Assembly (NCBI GenBank): GCA_022453515.1
Contig: JAJNNY010000016.1
Location: 496,001-560,000 of the forward strand
Length of the DNA stretch: 64,000 nt
DNA from: Astrocystis sublimbata
Lineage: Eukaryota > Ascomycota > Sordariomycetes > Xylariales > Xylariaceae
Direction of reading: 5' to 3'
Part shown: one piece after another, positions 35,927-47,530 of the stretch
Layout of the letters: each line of letters starts with the position of its first letter
How positions within the stretch are numbered: position 1 is the stretch's first letter
Translations under genes and position numbers: made by a program
The notes under the pieces: model-generated
Told to the model about the DNA's origin: nothing
Seen by the model: only the letters and a program-made list of their open reading frames with translations
Database searches by the model: none

Positions 35927-37351
35927 TTAGTCCGAGTCCACATCCATTCCGTTGTCCTCTCCAATGAATTCCACCCCACCATCCACACGCAGCTTCTGGC
36001 GCACCTTCTCCTTGCCGTGCACCTTGGCCTTCTCGGTAGGCAATGTCTCCTCCATCTGGTCGATCTGTGCTGGGTCCATGCCTTCTTCTAGGAGGCGTCT
36101 CCTCTCGCTTCCACGCATACGGGGTAGTAGGTGGCTGTGAGTCTCCACAAGCTTCTTGTCGGTGGCGAGTTCGCGGGCACGCTTGCCTGCCATTCTTCGT
36201 TTGTAGTGGACACGCTCGCGTTTTTGCCTGAGAGTTGACTTAGTAATCGCATCTTGGAAAGTGTTAGGATTTGCAGAGGACCTACCTGATCTCTTGGATG
36301 CGTGTCATGGCTGACATGGTCTTCTCCCAAAGTCCTCTGTCGTACCGCACTGGGACGTTTCGTCGCTGTGCGAATTGGAGTGTAGAATCCACTGTCATCT
36401 CCTTGCCGGCGGCCTTTCTGTAGGCCTTGGTCCAACCCAACTTTCTCGGGTTTCGCTTCATCTTGAAATTCTTGTGGCATTTTGATCTACATCACATGTT
36501 AGCTATTACTTTCATGCAGACAGGTAGCAAATAGGGTTCGATGTGAATGAATGGCCAGCGAAGGTCGGCTTAGTAATTGCACTTGTGCTGATTGTAGGGG
36601 ACTGCGTAGACCGTGCCGGCTTGTGAGTCTTTGCATTGGAGAGACGGTTGGAACACAGATCCAGCATCCTCATTGTGCCAAAGGATATCATACAATGGCA
36701 AATGTACGGCTCGTTGCAGCCCCAGCCCCAGCCCCCTAGTCATCACAAGCGCACGCCGCACCTCCAGGTCTCTAGCCAAGTATTTGTTTTGGTGGGAAAG
36801 GGAAGAGATCGGATCGCGGGAACAGGATAGCGTCGTACCTGCAAAATCGGAAAGCCTTTCCGTCATTTCTCACGAACTGTATACCCTTCCCTGTGAGTCT
36901 GAAGTCAGCAACACATCGTTTCGGCAACGGTTATGTCTTGTGTTCGATTGCGAACTCCCGGGATTCGCAGCAGAGTGGATAGACAGAGAGGAGGATTTGC
37001 ATACCTGGATATGAGGGCCGGGAGCAGAAGTAGCACGTTTCAACCCTGGTGTTGAGTTACATTAGCAACTATCGCATAAACAGTCGTTGTATGAATCTCG
37101 AAAGTTGTGGCCACGCATGTGTCACAGTGGTTTCCTTGGGATCACTGATGTGACAGGAGCCCATATCATGCGGATTGAAGACGCCAGGATAGCGCGCAGC
37201 CCCAAGACGCATGGTTGGACAGCCGTCGCCTCGTTTCCTTCCGCAGACCAACTGGGCCACTCATGCGCCCAAGAGAGTTCGGCGCAATGTGTTTCGCAGG
37301 TGATCTCGCATGTATCGCTCGTGAGGGCACAATATAGTGGACCTACCTCAT
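35927..37351 (-). CDS. rlp24: Ribosome biogenesis protein RLP24
   Basis: Pre-60S assembly factor, a homologue of ribosomal protein eL24 that in yeast holds its place and recruits the AAA-ATPase Afg2/Drg1 for cytoplasmic maturation. Five exons, 37351-37347, 37045-37005, 36890-36839, 36486-36286 and 36227-35927, give 199 residues, the same length as the yeast protein. The zinc site is complete (C6, C9, C32, C36: CYFC and FCRSKC), followed by [20 protein letters not shown], the conserved [23 protein letters not shown] block, a basic helical region, and an acidic end ([13 protein letters not shown]). The first coding exon is only five bases (ATGAG). Every junction is canonical and phase-consistent, and the eL24 fold is read continuously across four introns. 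Divergent from PAM18, 664 bases away. Confidence 0.95.
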
Positions 37352-38015
37352 CTTGATGATTCAGGCGTGCCGTGCCGCCTTCGAGTGTCGGTTGTCGGTT
37401 GTATCAAGCAAATGGGTCGAGGGAATGGTGGTGTTTAGCTCGAGGATGAACCTACAAACTTACCGTCCGTCCTACAAAAAGTACGAACAGCCTGAGGCGG
37501 TGGGGTGTACAAGCCGCTGCATCCAAAATTTCCCTTCCAGTAGGCTTATCGATACAGAGTTTCGAGCTTAGAAGCCTTAGCATCTTGCACTAACTCTATC
37601 GCGCTAGACAGCTTGACGCGTAGTGAAAGATAGAAGCTGCCCCACATGCAGTGACGGAATTTATTGTCTCCTTACTACCCTACCCCGCACTGGAATGTTC
37701 CATTTATTTTTCACACCCAGTGTCTGTACCTTTAGAACCCAGCTGTGTGGCCCAGCCAACCCAGCGAGCTACAAGGTACCATGAAGAAGGAAGTGGGGAG
37801 TGCGGATTGCCGATTGCGGTACCCTGACACCTGACTGGCACATCAGAAATCGTCCCTCATTACCTACAGTATGATAGTCTCATTGTACAGCAACAACACC
37901 AACCGTTAACTCGACGAGCTATCTTTCGCCATTACCCTGGGAAACAAATCCCGCCAAACAGCAGCACAACCCGTAACTGGTATCAACAGACGTCGAGCAC
38001 ACCCGCCAACCCAGA
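37352..38015. promoter_or_regulatory. Shared upstream region of RLP24 and PAM18
   Basis: 664-base interval between two divergently oriented start codons, so both promoters must lie here unless a gene has a distant leader. No TATA box or known factor site was identified with confidence. Confidence 0.5.
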
Positions 38016-38434
38016 ATGGCCTCCTTACTTGCAGTTGGTGGCGGCGTCGCAGTCGCAGCGTTCCTAGGCCGCGCCGGTCTCGTAGCATGGCGGCGTTCGC
38101 GCGGCGGCGTCGGCGCCATGGGCAAGGCCTTCTATAAAGGCGGTTTCGAGCAGCGCATGACCAAGAAAGAGGCTTCGCTGATACTATCCCTCAAGTATGA
38201 GCCCCAAGCCCGCTCACACGTCATAGCTCGAGGAGGCAATGACCAAGTTGGGAGGAGATTGACCTCTATGCTAACCAGGTGTCACCCACCAACAGCGAGA
38301 GCTCCATCACCAAAGAAAAGGTCCGCAAAGCTCACCGCACCCTGATGCTACTGAATCACCCCGACCGAGGCGGAAGCCCCTACCTAGCGACCAAGGTCAA
38401 CGAGGCCAAAGAGTTTCTCGAGAAGAATTCCTAG
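38016..38434 (+). CDS. pam18: Mitochondrial import motor J-protein PAM18/TIM14
   Basis: Inner-membrane J-protein that stimulates mitochondrial Hsp70 in the TIM23 import motor. Two exons, 38016-38194 and 38296-38434, give 105 residues. N-terminal TM segment (about 3-22, [19 protein letters not shown]), Arg-rich linker, conserved [19 protein letters not shown], then a compact J domain with H81-P82-D83 ([23 protein letters not shown]). Shorter than yeast Pam18 (168 residues), as is usual in filamentous fungi that lack the long N-terminal extension. The intron is phase 2 between Ser59 and Glu61, splitting the codon for Asn60. The stop follows directly after EFLEKNS. Family secure. Confidence 0.94.
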
Positions 38435-39009
38435 CTAGACAGACAGACGAATCAGTACACATATTTATTGAGAGGGGGGCAATGTATCGCTTCGATGGGG
38501 GTGGCCAGCTCTTCACTAATCAAAGCCCAATAATACCCCGCGGATCGGTTTGCGAGGCTGCATGGCCACGTTTACGGCCGGCCGGAGAGGACCAGAGGGT
38601 CCTATGTACAACAGCTACCTAGGCCGTGTACAGTACGAAGTCATTTCACGGAGCGATGGCGTTTAAACAAGGGAAAGGGATTGATTAGGAAATCAACGAG
38701 ATGCCATGTTTTGGGGGCTGTGTAATGTTCCAGTGTACAAATACATTCAACTCTGCCATCCTTCGCCCTTTTCGAACTTGTTGCGCAATTCCGCTTTTTC
38801 AAGGTACAAATCCGATACTCCTCACAAGCACTCCAAAGGTCCAAGTGGATATTCTGTACCAATTATGGCCAGGTAATCATAGGAATCTTGGCCGAAAATT
38901 TAATTACCACCAGAATCCAGCCCTTTCAGTTTGCGTATTGAGTTGGGTACGGACTTGGCTTGGCCATGACAATATGCTCAATGAAAAAAACACTTGCACC
39001 AGACCCCCC
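38435..39009. other. Intergenic stretch, convergent 3' flanks
   Basis: Downstream of PAM18 and of the Gfd2-like gene. No coding signal supported on either strand. Confidence 0.6.
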
Positions 39010-41036
39010 TCACCATTGGCTCTCCCGGGTTTGACCTGCATATGATATCAGCATTCAAGATAATCGAAATCGAACTCTTTGAGAACCGCAAAGCTTACGG
39101 TTTCTCTTGGGTGTAGGGGGAGAAGATCTCTGTGGCAAATCGCCATCGTCGTTGTCTCCATCCGACCATTCGCCCACATTGGCATCGTCCTCACCAGCCT
39201 TACTGGATATGTCTCTACAGTGTTCACGTGTTAGCTACTACCTTGATGCTCTCGGCGCCCGTTCTCCCACTTACACCATCATCTTACCACCTGAGTCTTC
39301 AACTGTTCTCTTGATAGCCATACTGATCATGGCTCTAAGGGTGTATACCGCATCGTTTCCGCCGTTGTGGTAATTTCTCCCGGAAAAGCCCAGATCGGCG
39401 CATACCTTGGCCAACCCACGGCCGTTTGGACTTTGTTCGATTCGTTGGTACATCGACATGGTATCGACTTCGTCGACAATTTGCGGGACGCACCACGGGT
39501 TATACCCAATGCTCAACAGGTATTTCAGATCCTGTTTGAGGTCATGCCCAACTAGCACCACCTGTCTCTGGTCTTTATTTTCTGCGGCACTAATGAGCTC
39601 GCCCACGACCTTGCTGATATCCTTCTTGCAGACCATCTGGGATTCACTATCAACCATTAGCAGAAACTCAAGTTATGTGCGGGACTGAAGTCTTACCCGA
39701 AATTGAAAGCCTCCGGGCAGCCTTTCACGAACTCGGAATTCATCAAATGACGGCGTTCTATGATTCTGAGGTGATGAGCCTGGATGAGGGGGAACCAATT
39801 CTCACCCCCCTCGCCAGGACAGATATCAGTGGCGTGTTTTGTGTCTAACACGGCCAAGCCAACCTCAGTGACCAATCTCGTGTCTTTCTCATATGCCTCG
39901 ATATCGACACAAACAAAACGAACAGATTCCTGAGGTCTGAACGGTGCGGCTTTGCAGATATTCCAGCTCACCAGGTTCGGATCTTCGTAGCGTATCAGCC
40001 TTGCTCCTTTCTCCCGAATGGGGCAAACGGTAATTGACTCACCATTGCTCAGATCATCATAGTTCAACATATGTTGGCTAGGTCGACGGAGGCCGAGATA
40101 TCGCTGAACCCGTTTGAGCATCCGGCCACTGTTCTTCTGTCTCTGTATTTTTCTTTGCTTGGCCGCCTCTTGCTTCTTTACCTTGGACTTACTCAAGTGC
40201 AAAAGTTCGTAAAGTTTGTCCATCTTGTCCAGATAAGTCCGCTTACAAGCGGGTGAGAGATTGTAGAGGTCTTCAGGCGGGAGACTATTCGCGCGTTGCT
40301 TGAGTGCGGCGAGAGCTCCAACGTCATTCGCCCGCCCCAGAAAGCGCGGACGGGGCGTGTCCAATTCTCCAAATGTGAGGTTGAATTGGTCAGAAGGTCC
40401 GCCTCGGGGGATAGTGAATCCTCCGTTAAGCTCTTGACTTGCGATGTCCAGATATTTTTCGAATTGGACAGTGGGCACAAGTAACAACGGCTCTCTTCTA
40501 CCGTTGGGGTCTCCTAGCGAGAAACTGTAGTTACATGTCAGTGTCTATACAACTCATGCTTGTGTACGATGTGCTCGTGTCACCTACAAGTCCCAGACAC
40601 GGTCTCTCAGCAATGTGTCCGAGAAGAATTGGATGGCCTGCAGTTGATATCAGCAAATACACACATAAAACCGATCCTTCATGGTCTACTTACTGGACCC
40701 TGCTTTGATTGGCCTATATTTGTGCGAGGGAATCTTTTCACCAGCTTGAAGGGAACAAATACAGATCCTTTCTCGGAGGTATCGCCGAACTTCAGGGACA
40801 AAGGCTTGAACGGATCGGCGCCTGAGGGGATTCGCGCCATTACTTTCGGCGCCGGCGTAGCCATCGCAGCTGAATGGTAATCATCAGTTATTATCCCGGT
40901 TGTAGACTTATAGGAGACTGTCCAACTTACGGAATGGTAGGGCTGAATGGCTCGTCTTCGAGACCATGGAGATGTTGATATCATCGTCACTGTCATCAGG
41001 ATCCCAATACCGACGTTGGCGTGGGTTAACTGCCAT
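39010..41036 (-). CDS. Gfd2/YDR514C-like DEDDh exonuclease-fold protein
   Basis: Seven exons, 41036-40931, 40869-40694, 40637-40588, 40524-39697, 39646-39275, 39214-39099 and 39035-39010, give 557 residues; all phases agree. The N-terminal half (about 40-150) is a conserved fungal region beginning PAPKVMARIPSGADPF with AIQFFSDTLLRDRVWD. A coiled/basic stretch follows (KSKVKKQEAAKQRKIQRQ), then an RNase-H-like nuclease domain (about 311-500). Putative catalytic residues: D318 and E320 (VDIEAYE), D422 (or D426) in GHDLKQDLKYL, and H479/D484 in NYHNGGNDAVYTL, a DEDDh arrangement. The tail is acidic and ends in QTRESQW. This matches the Gfd2/YDR514C C-terminal domain; yeast Gfd2 is linked genetically to the mRNA-export helicase Dbp5, but its catalytic activity is not established to my knowledge. 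Divergent from nothing nearby; 875 bases separate it from Ku80's 3' end. Confidence 0.88.
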
Positions 41037-41911
41037 CGTTTCTGCTACTCAACAGTGGCTGCAATCAATGCTGTGCAATGAATCAAAGTACCTTAGGTAT
41101 GTAGGTACTGGCTGCTCTGTTGAGAAGGAGGAAAGGGGTGCCCGAGGATCAGCGAATGTCTATTGCGGTTGTGGGTTGAGAGCGACTTGGAAGCGGTAGG
41201 AACGACCTCGGGAAGCAAAGACCAGATTAGGTAGGTAGGTACCTACTTGCGACTCGTAAATGTTTTGTACCCGTGGACCAGATATGGAGTGGGTGTAACA
41301 CACCACCTGGCAGTGAAGCTGCTGTTTCTGCCTCGTTAGTACATGTAGGTACCCAAGGTAGGCCCTCCCAACGTGCCACACAAGCACATTCACTTGGAAA
41401 ACCTTAGCAACCATCGGAGCCTGGAGGTCATACCTACTATATATAAGTACCTACCTACCTGTGATGTATCCACAATGGGATCTACCGGCTTCTACTTCTG
41501 CTTCTGCTTCATCCCTTGCTACTTGAGCTATCCATCTAGCTGCTACTGTTTGGCATTCTTCCAAGCTCAAATTGTTTGCTGCATGTGATTTTACTGTACC
41601 CGTAAGCGCCGTGCCCATTTCAATGGTCCGTTCACATACGTACGAAGAAACAAGTTCGAACTATGCAAGTACACATGTCATTCGCAACATAGCACACGGC
41701 CTTGTGTCCTCAATTAGGCAGCTTCATCTATGATACAGCAGTATAGGTGGTGTCTTCTGTTTCATCTGGGTCTTGAGGATTGTGACTGCAAATTCCCGGG
41801 CCTAGTATATCCTCAACCCCCTTACCCTCTCATAAACACAAACATGCATACAGACGTGCACACAAACATCCAAAGATTGATACATACATACTACAGTTCA
41901 CACCACAAGTA
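41037..41911. other. Intergenic stretch, no gene supported
   Basis: 5' flank of the Gfd2-like gene and 3' flank of Ku80. Tandem TAGGTAGGTAGGTACCTAC near 41229-41249 and TACCTACCTACC near 41448-41459. Plus-strand frames have no domain. Confidence 0.6.
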
Positions 41912-44364
41912 CTATCTCTTAAGGAACTGGCAAGTCATATTAGTACCATATTCAAGTGATAAAGAATTCAATGGGGCACTCACCTCAGCTGCTTCTTCTG
42001 CTGTGACGTTGGAATGCTCAGATCCCGTGCTATCAATGAGGCCGAGCCTAGAAGCCTTGACTTTCCACCAGAACTCTCTGCGGTCCCCATTGAACTCGCC
42101 CGACAATAGACGAATTTTAAAGTCCGTCGCGAAGGAATTGTACAAGCGAGGATATTCGTACGCGATGGCCATCTCCCTCATGACGCCGATATGCTCGAGG
42201 GCGCGGGCATAATCTTGATCACCAAAGCTCGTGGTAACGATGCCGCAAATAATCGCGCCCATCTGTTTCATGGCATCCTCAATCTCAGCCTCGTCATCGC
42301 TAGCCTCTACTTTCTGCTTGAAATCGGATATGGCCTTATCGGGACTGATCTTCACTCGCTTGTTTGCGGGTTGTTTGAGTAGAGCGTCGATATCGAGCCC
42401 GGATATAGGCTTGGGCTTGTCCGCCTTGTTCCTCTTGCCTGTTGCTTTGGGAGGTACTATTGAAAGCTTAGTCACTATCGTTGAAAAGTGTGATAGATTG
42501 GGCTGCTTTACCTTTCTTGACGCTAGCTTTGTCTATAAGATCCTCGAGATCGGACTTGGCTTTTGTTGCCAGAGCTTCGGGCGGATTTGCGTACTTCAGA
42601 AGGATAGCTGGAACTGGAGGAACTGGTTGATCCGGGTAAGTTGCCCGATGTCGGATGACTTGATTAATCCGGTGAAGAGCTGGACTGAAAAGGTCTTCGA
42701 TGGGAGCGTATTCCATTGTCCGATTACTTTCAACTTTTAGTTTCACCTTTGCGTACTTGCAGTAGTCATAAACTTACCCCTCATCGTCTTTCTCCCAGGA
42801 AGATAGATCCATGGCATCTACATAATCATCCATGGCATCTTGTAGATCCGTGGATGGAAGGTTTCGATGATTTTCAGTTATTGCGTTCCCTTGCACGGTG
42901 ATGACTTTGCCGAGAGGAGGGAATGGATAGCTCCTGACGTCTTCCGCAAACGGCAGAGGTATATCGTAAAGGCATTCGAAGTCAGACTCGATGTGCGGTG
43001 CTAAGAGGACGAGAGCAGGATCTTTGCCATCTTTGGTCACAATACGTGCGACGGCATACGATTCCAGTTCATGGAGGGAGTGGATGAGCGACGATAATTT
43101 CAAGGCGGCGGCATCATTGAATTTCTGCGCTATTGTCATGCACGTCTCACCCATGTTCAAGAATGGCTCATACTGTAAGCGTTAGTTAGACAGGCTGCTT
43201 AATGGGGTTTGGAACTGTACCTTCTCTTGATATATGAAGCCAACAATGCTAAAACCCTCCATCGTCTCAATTTTGGTAATGTTGAACTCCGACTCACTGA
43301 TGTGAACTGCTGTCCTGCCGTATTCGTAGCCTTTGGCTAGTTCAGCTAGATCGACATCACGTTTTCCGCCGGGGTTATCGGGGTCATTGACTTTGTATGT
43401 GCGCGCATCTTTCACCGCCGAGAAGCTCGGCGTGGGCCCAACACCTTGCATTTCATCATTGCCATGACCATCAGCAGCTTCTGCGACGTCGCCACTTGAG
43501 CTGGCGTTCATGACAACTCTGCTGGCAGGTGGAACAGCGGCTTTGTGTGTTTTGAAGTACCGCTCGACGTTAATAGCCATAGCATCTTCATGCACGTTGG
43601 GATCTCCCAGTGTGAGTAAGCCATCATATGTCTTGTACGGCTTGACAGTCTTGATTCTTGGCGTCTCAAGTTCGGCAACGGCTTCAGCCATAGTTCCATA
43701 CAAGCCATCGCATTTCTCAACGAGGTCCCTCAGCAGCCCTTCGTTCTGTTCCTTAATGCTCGACTTGTCCTCTTCCTTGAAGCCGAACTCGGCATCATCG
43801 AAGTCTATGCCTCTGCAGGTGACATTAGCAAAGGCACGAGCTGCGGTAGGAAGCACCGAACACTCACAATACTGTAAGCTGTATACCACGTTCCTTTATC
43901 TTCTCCGCTATATCGTCCACACCGTTATTGTCCATGGGTGCCTCGCCATCTGTGACCAGAATGATCCTGCGCAAGTACTTCAATTTCTTGGTGAGTTTCC
44001 CGATCATCTCAATGGCTAAGACAATGGCAGAAACACAATCGCCCGTTTCGTTGTCGCTAGTCTTCACACGATCTCGCAGAGCCCCGAGACTGCTCATTGT
44101 CATTGGCCCGAGCTCTTGGAGGACCGAGATGTGCTCGTACCCCTCGCCGTTTTCCTCTTCTTCTAATGGGTTACTGGTCTCTTCTGTCCTCACTCCAATA
44201 ACGCCTACATTCCACGTCTTCCGTGAAGCTGCAACAGTGGTGGATACCTTGTCCCACACGTAGCGCATCCCCCAGTCCAGGTCCGATTCGATGCGGCCAT
44301 TGTGGCAGTCAGCCATCGACGACCCCAAGTCGAGGATATACACGGTAGCTTCTTTGTCTGCCAT
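41912..44364 (-). CDS. ku80: ATP-dependent DNA helicase II subunit Ku80
   Basis: DNA-end-binding subunit of the Ku70/Ku80 ring that starts non-homologous end joining and protects telomeres. Six exons, 44364-43868, 43812-43221, 43172-42778, 42726-42512, 42456-41984 and 41926-41912, give 728 residues. The vWA-like N-domain (about 1-240) starts [19 protein letters not shown], with [18 protein letters not shown]. The Ku core (about 250-530) includes [20 protein letters not shown] and [29 protein letters not shown] Lys-rich linker and a C-terminal helical domain ([30 protein letters not shown]) follow. The last exon encodes only four residues (FLKR) after EEAAE; its intron (41983-41927, 57 nt, TACTAAT branch) is open in frame, so an unspliced transcript would carry a different C-terminus. 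Divergent from the TMEM205-like gene. Confidence 0.95.
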
Positions 44365-44876
44365 TGTAGGGGCTGTAGTTTGGCGGGAATCCTCAGTGGA
44401 TTAGAGAGGGGTGGAAATAGAAGGTTTGTAGAAAGGTGCAGCACTGATGTCAAGTCATCGCGAAAAGCAGACTGGACTTATACAATATCTGAGGATTTTG
44501 GTGCACAACCTACCTCATGGATCTGTTGCTCCACCTGGTCGCTGCCTGGAGCGCGACACCTGAGGGATAGTATCTACCTAGGCACGCTAGGCAGGCGCGA
44601 CGTCACGTGGATAGACAAGGGACAACCTTGAGCGGAATGGAAGCTACCTCCTAGGTACCTAGGTACTTAGCGGTGAAGGGAGGTGGTCCCATGCGAGTAC
44701 CTACCCAGACCCCTAGACACCTACCTAAGCTCTTTCACATCTCTTCCCACGGGGTATGTGCTGTGGAGTTTCAATGTTGAACGTCATTGAAATGCGTTAC
44801 TTGAATCTTCAACTTCACTCAGCTCAACTATTTGCAACAACACACTGTGTCTCTCAAACTTGAGCATACCGCTAAA
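44365..44876. promoter_or_regulatory. Shared upstream region of Ku80 and the TMEM205-like gene
   Basis: 512 bases between divergent start codons. It contains CCTAGGTACCTAGGTACTTAG at about 44650-44670, two overlapping members of the dispersed palindrome family, and a second CTACCTAAGC block near 44721. Promoter function is inferred from the gene arrangement only. Confidence 0.5.
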
Positions 44877-45698
44877 ATGCCTGAACAACCACTGCCATTT
44901 TCTCTCGCTCCATGCCACGTTTTATCGTATGATGTCTTCAAAACTACACCTCGAAGTGGTCAACCCGTGACGCTAACATTTGCTTAATTTGTAGCTATGG
45001 TGCGCTATTCGGCACCCAATTCTTTCATGTACGTGCAATTGATGGGCGAAATAGCTGTGAGATGAGCCAGGTGGTAGACAATAATAGACTGACAAATGTT
45101 GCGAGACCTTCATCAACTCGATACTTTCCTTCAAGGTCTTGGAGCGTCCGCAATTTGCAATCCTGCAGCGAGCCGTATTTCCCGCCTACTTTGGAATACA
45201 GACCATAGCACCTGTTGTACTAGCCCTGACCTACCCCGGAAGAGCTGGTCGCTTCGGTCGCGTCCAGGCGCTACCCCTGGGCATTCGCGGAGTCCTACAT
45301 CCAACAAATCGATGGATGGTGCTGGTGCCGTTGACTACGGCCTTTGTGACCGGCCTGGTTAACTGGGTCTATTTCCTCCCCGAAACCAACAAAGTAACGG
45401 CGCTGCGAAGACAACGAGGTACGTTGAGCCTGCACTGGAAGTCCAACATGGCGATAGGTGCCCTGTGCCCTACTACGATGGGTTTTTGTACTGGGGAATC
45501 GAGAAGTTGCTGACGGGTCCGTGTGCTCTAGAGGTCAAAGACGGCAAGAAAAGCTGGGATAAGACGCCCCAATCGAAGGAAATGAAAGCCTTAAACAAGC
45601 AGTTTGGCAAGCTACATGGCTATTCTTCGCTGTTCAACCTAATCACCTTCATCAGCACAGTAGTTTACGGATTTCACTTGTCTGCGAGAATCGAGTAG
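44877..45698 (+). CDS. TMEM205-like membrane protein (DUF4149)
   Basis: Four exons, 44877-44926, 44995-45028, 45106-45418 and 45532-45698, give 187 residues with consistent phases. Predicted four-TM protein: first segment at SYGALFGTQFFHTFVNSIL, second around VFPAYFGIQTIAPVVLAL, third RWMVLVPLTTAFVTGLVNWV, last YSSLFNLITFISTVVYGFHL. A cytosolic loop with PETNKVTALRRQREVKDGKK and a KALNKQFGKLHG motif before the last TM are typical of the family. Human TMEM205 is linked to cisplatin resistance; the fungal role is unknown. Exon 2 is only 34 nt. Confidence in the family is good; in function none. Confidence 0.88.
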
Positions 45699-46015
45699 TA
45701 CACATTGCTTGAGCATCCTGTAATGGCAAAAAATATAGCCAGCATCTTGGCTGTCCCCAATGACACTGCAAATGCCCTTCACATCGTGTATGCTAGTCCA
45801 ATTGTAGAATTTGTGGTGGTCAATTGATTCAACCTCCGGTATAGCGAATAACATGAATGTTCTTTAAATCTATTTAACAACTCCGTTAAGTCTCGCTTCT
45901 AGGGTACCCTCCAATGCGGAAGGGAGCGTTTGCTGATTCAATCAAGATTCGTCAGGTCGCACCACTTATAAGGCTGCAATTCCAATCGCTCCAATCGCTC
46001 TTGTTGGGGAGCTCA
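45699..46015. other. Short convergent intergenic stretch
   Basis: 3' flanks of the TMEM205-like gene and of the small protein gene at 46016. No feature recognised. Confidence 0.6.
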
Positions 46016-46408
46016 TTAGAAACGCCGCGCCGAAGCGAGAAGGTCTCGCTTTGTCTCCTCGAACTTTCGTGTTCTTGCTTCTGCGTCGTCAACTACTGGG
46101 CGAGCTTCCGAACTGGCGGTACGCTGCACCCACCCCTGGGCTGACCAGTATGTTGGCTGCTTGGAGAGCTGCTTCGCAATGTCGATATCAGGTGGCGGCT
46201 TCGTGTATTCGCGATCCATGGGTGACAATGGGTAGTTTAAAGATGTGAGTGGTGTTCCAGGAGTTGTGGCGCCCGAGGCCGTTGGAATTGCTGTTGATGT
46301 GGCTGCGTCTTTCGGGAAGTAGCTGGCAGATGACTCTGAGGGCTGAAAGGGCACAGATTCCGCAGACTCCTTGGCGTCAGAGACGGCTGGATTTGACGAG
46401 GTCGACAT
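46016..46408 (-). CDS. Small hydrophilic protein of unknown function
   Basis: Single exon of 130 residues from the ATG at 46408 (MSTSSNPAVSDAKESAE); an in-frame ATG at 46414 adds two. No recognisable domain, signal peptide or TM. The first half is Ser/Thr/Pro/Ala-rich and probably disordered; the second half (PDIDIAKQLSKQPTYWSAQG then DDAEARTRKFEETKRDLLAS) is more ordered, with a predicted C-terminal helix of alternating acidic and basic residues. Codon use and the clean start suggest a real gene, and the conserved-looking WSAQGWVQR stretch supports this, but I cannot name the family. Confidence 0.65.
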   Translation of the reverse strand: MSTSSNPAVSDAKESAESVPFQPSESSASYFPKDAATSTAIPTASGATTPGTPLTSLNYPLSPMDREYTKPPPDIDIAKQLSKQPTYWSAQGWVQRTASSEARPVVDDAEARTRKFEETKRDLLASARRF

Positions 46409-47530
46409 TGTCAAATATACTACAATAATAGCAAGTCAATGGATGGGGTGACGAGGTAGTGTGCTTCGGAAGGTTTTTTACAAATTTTTAGTGGTGTCTG
46501 CTGAGTAAGAGCGATTTGTAGAAACGCAAATTGAAGTTATGACCTTGGTTGACTTGCAGTCAGAAGTGATCTCAAAATGAAAAGTGAAAATACGCTCAAA
46601 GATAATAAATCGTCAGACTAGAAGTCCGTTGAAATATATTGCAGATTGAACGATCTGATTCACACACGATAGCCGGGGCAAAACGCGGCACTCCCTGCAC
46701 GAAGGGTCCGGCCCACCCTCTGCGCTACCACACATAACCTTGGTGATCGTGACCAAACCTGGCGCTATTAGTCGCGAGGCGGTGTGAACATCAGTGGGTC
46801 ATGTTTCTCAGACAAACCCGATGACAGTCCGACATTGATACCACTGCTTGGGCTAGCTAGTACTGCTGCGAAATGCACTTCGGAGAGGAGAAACCGGTTG
46901 CTGACATGCGGTTCGCCACTATCAAGACGACAATCACTGGGGGCAAGTAGCAAAAGTGCACACACTGATCGGCTACCTCATGACCCAAATCTATAGTACT
47001 GTCATACTAGGAGGGGAAATGTTGCGTGTCTCAGTTTGTGTCAAGAATATCAAGATTTCATGTGGTCAGTCAAGTCTCCTCAAATGTCCGGTGCAACACT
47101 ACGCCAAGAGGGATATTCAAGATGTGTGCAGCACAAATTGGCCTAAAGCTCGTGTGCAACACCACAGGCCGAAGACAGGTAACGATCGCCTGGCCCGAGA
47201 CAAAATCTAGACCCAGAAATTGACTCGAAGGCGTGGTTCAAACAATCACATGTTGCGATTGTCCATTCACGAGCCTGTCGCTCTTATTCTACCATACATT
47301 TATATCGAGTTAAGGTGCGTTACATCTTTAACAACGTCCATCCAGCCGAGCAACCAATCTTATTCTCTTCGTTTTCCAAAATTGGCACTTCGAGTAACAA
47401 CCCAAAACAAGTGCGCAGGGCAGAATGGATGCTTCGCATCTTGCCATTGACTATGAGAGATGGACAATAAGATTATCGCATCGACCCGAAAGGCTCTCTC
47501 CCCCCTGAGAATCAAAGACAAACATGTCTT
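46409..47530. other. Intergenic stretch, no gene supported
   Basis: Upstream of the small protein gene and 3' flank of the DUF1295 gene. A tRNA-like GC-rich segment at 46670-46735 was examined and rejected. Otherwise nothing recognised. Confidence 0.6.

Noticed and set aside
46665..46745. tRNA-like segment on the minus strand (A-box-like TAGCGCAGAGGGT)
   Set aside because: No proper B box (GGTTCGANNCC), acceptor ends do not pair and the anticodon arm has mismatches. It may be a degenerate tRNA, but there is not enough to call it.
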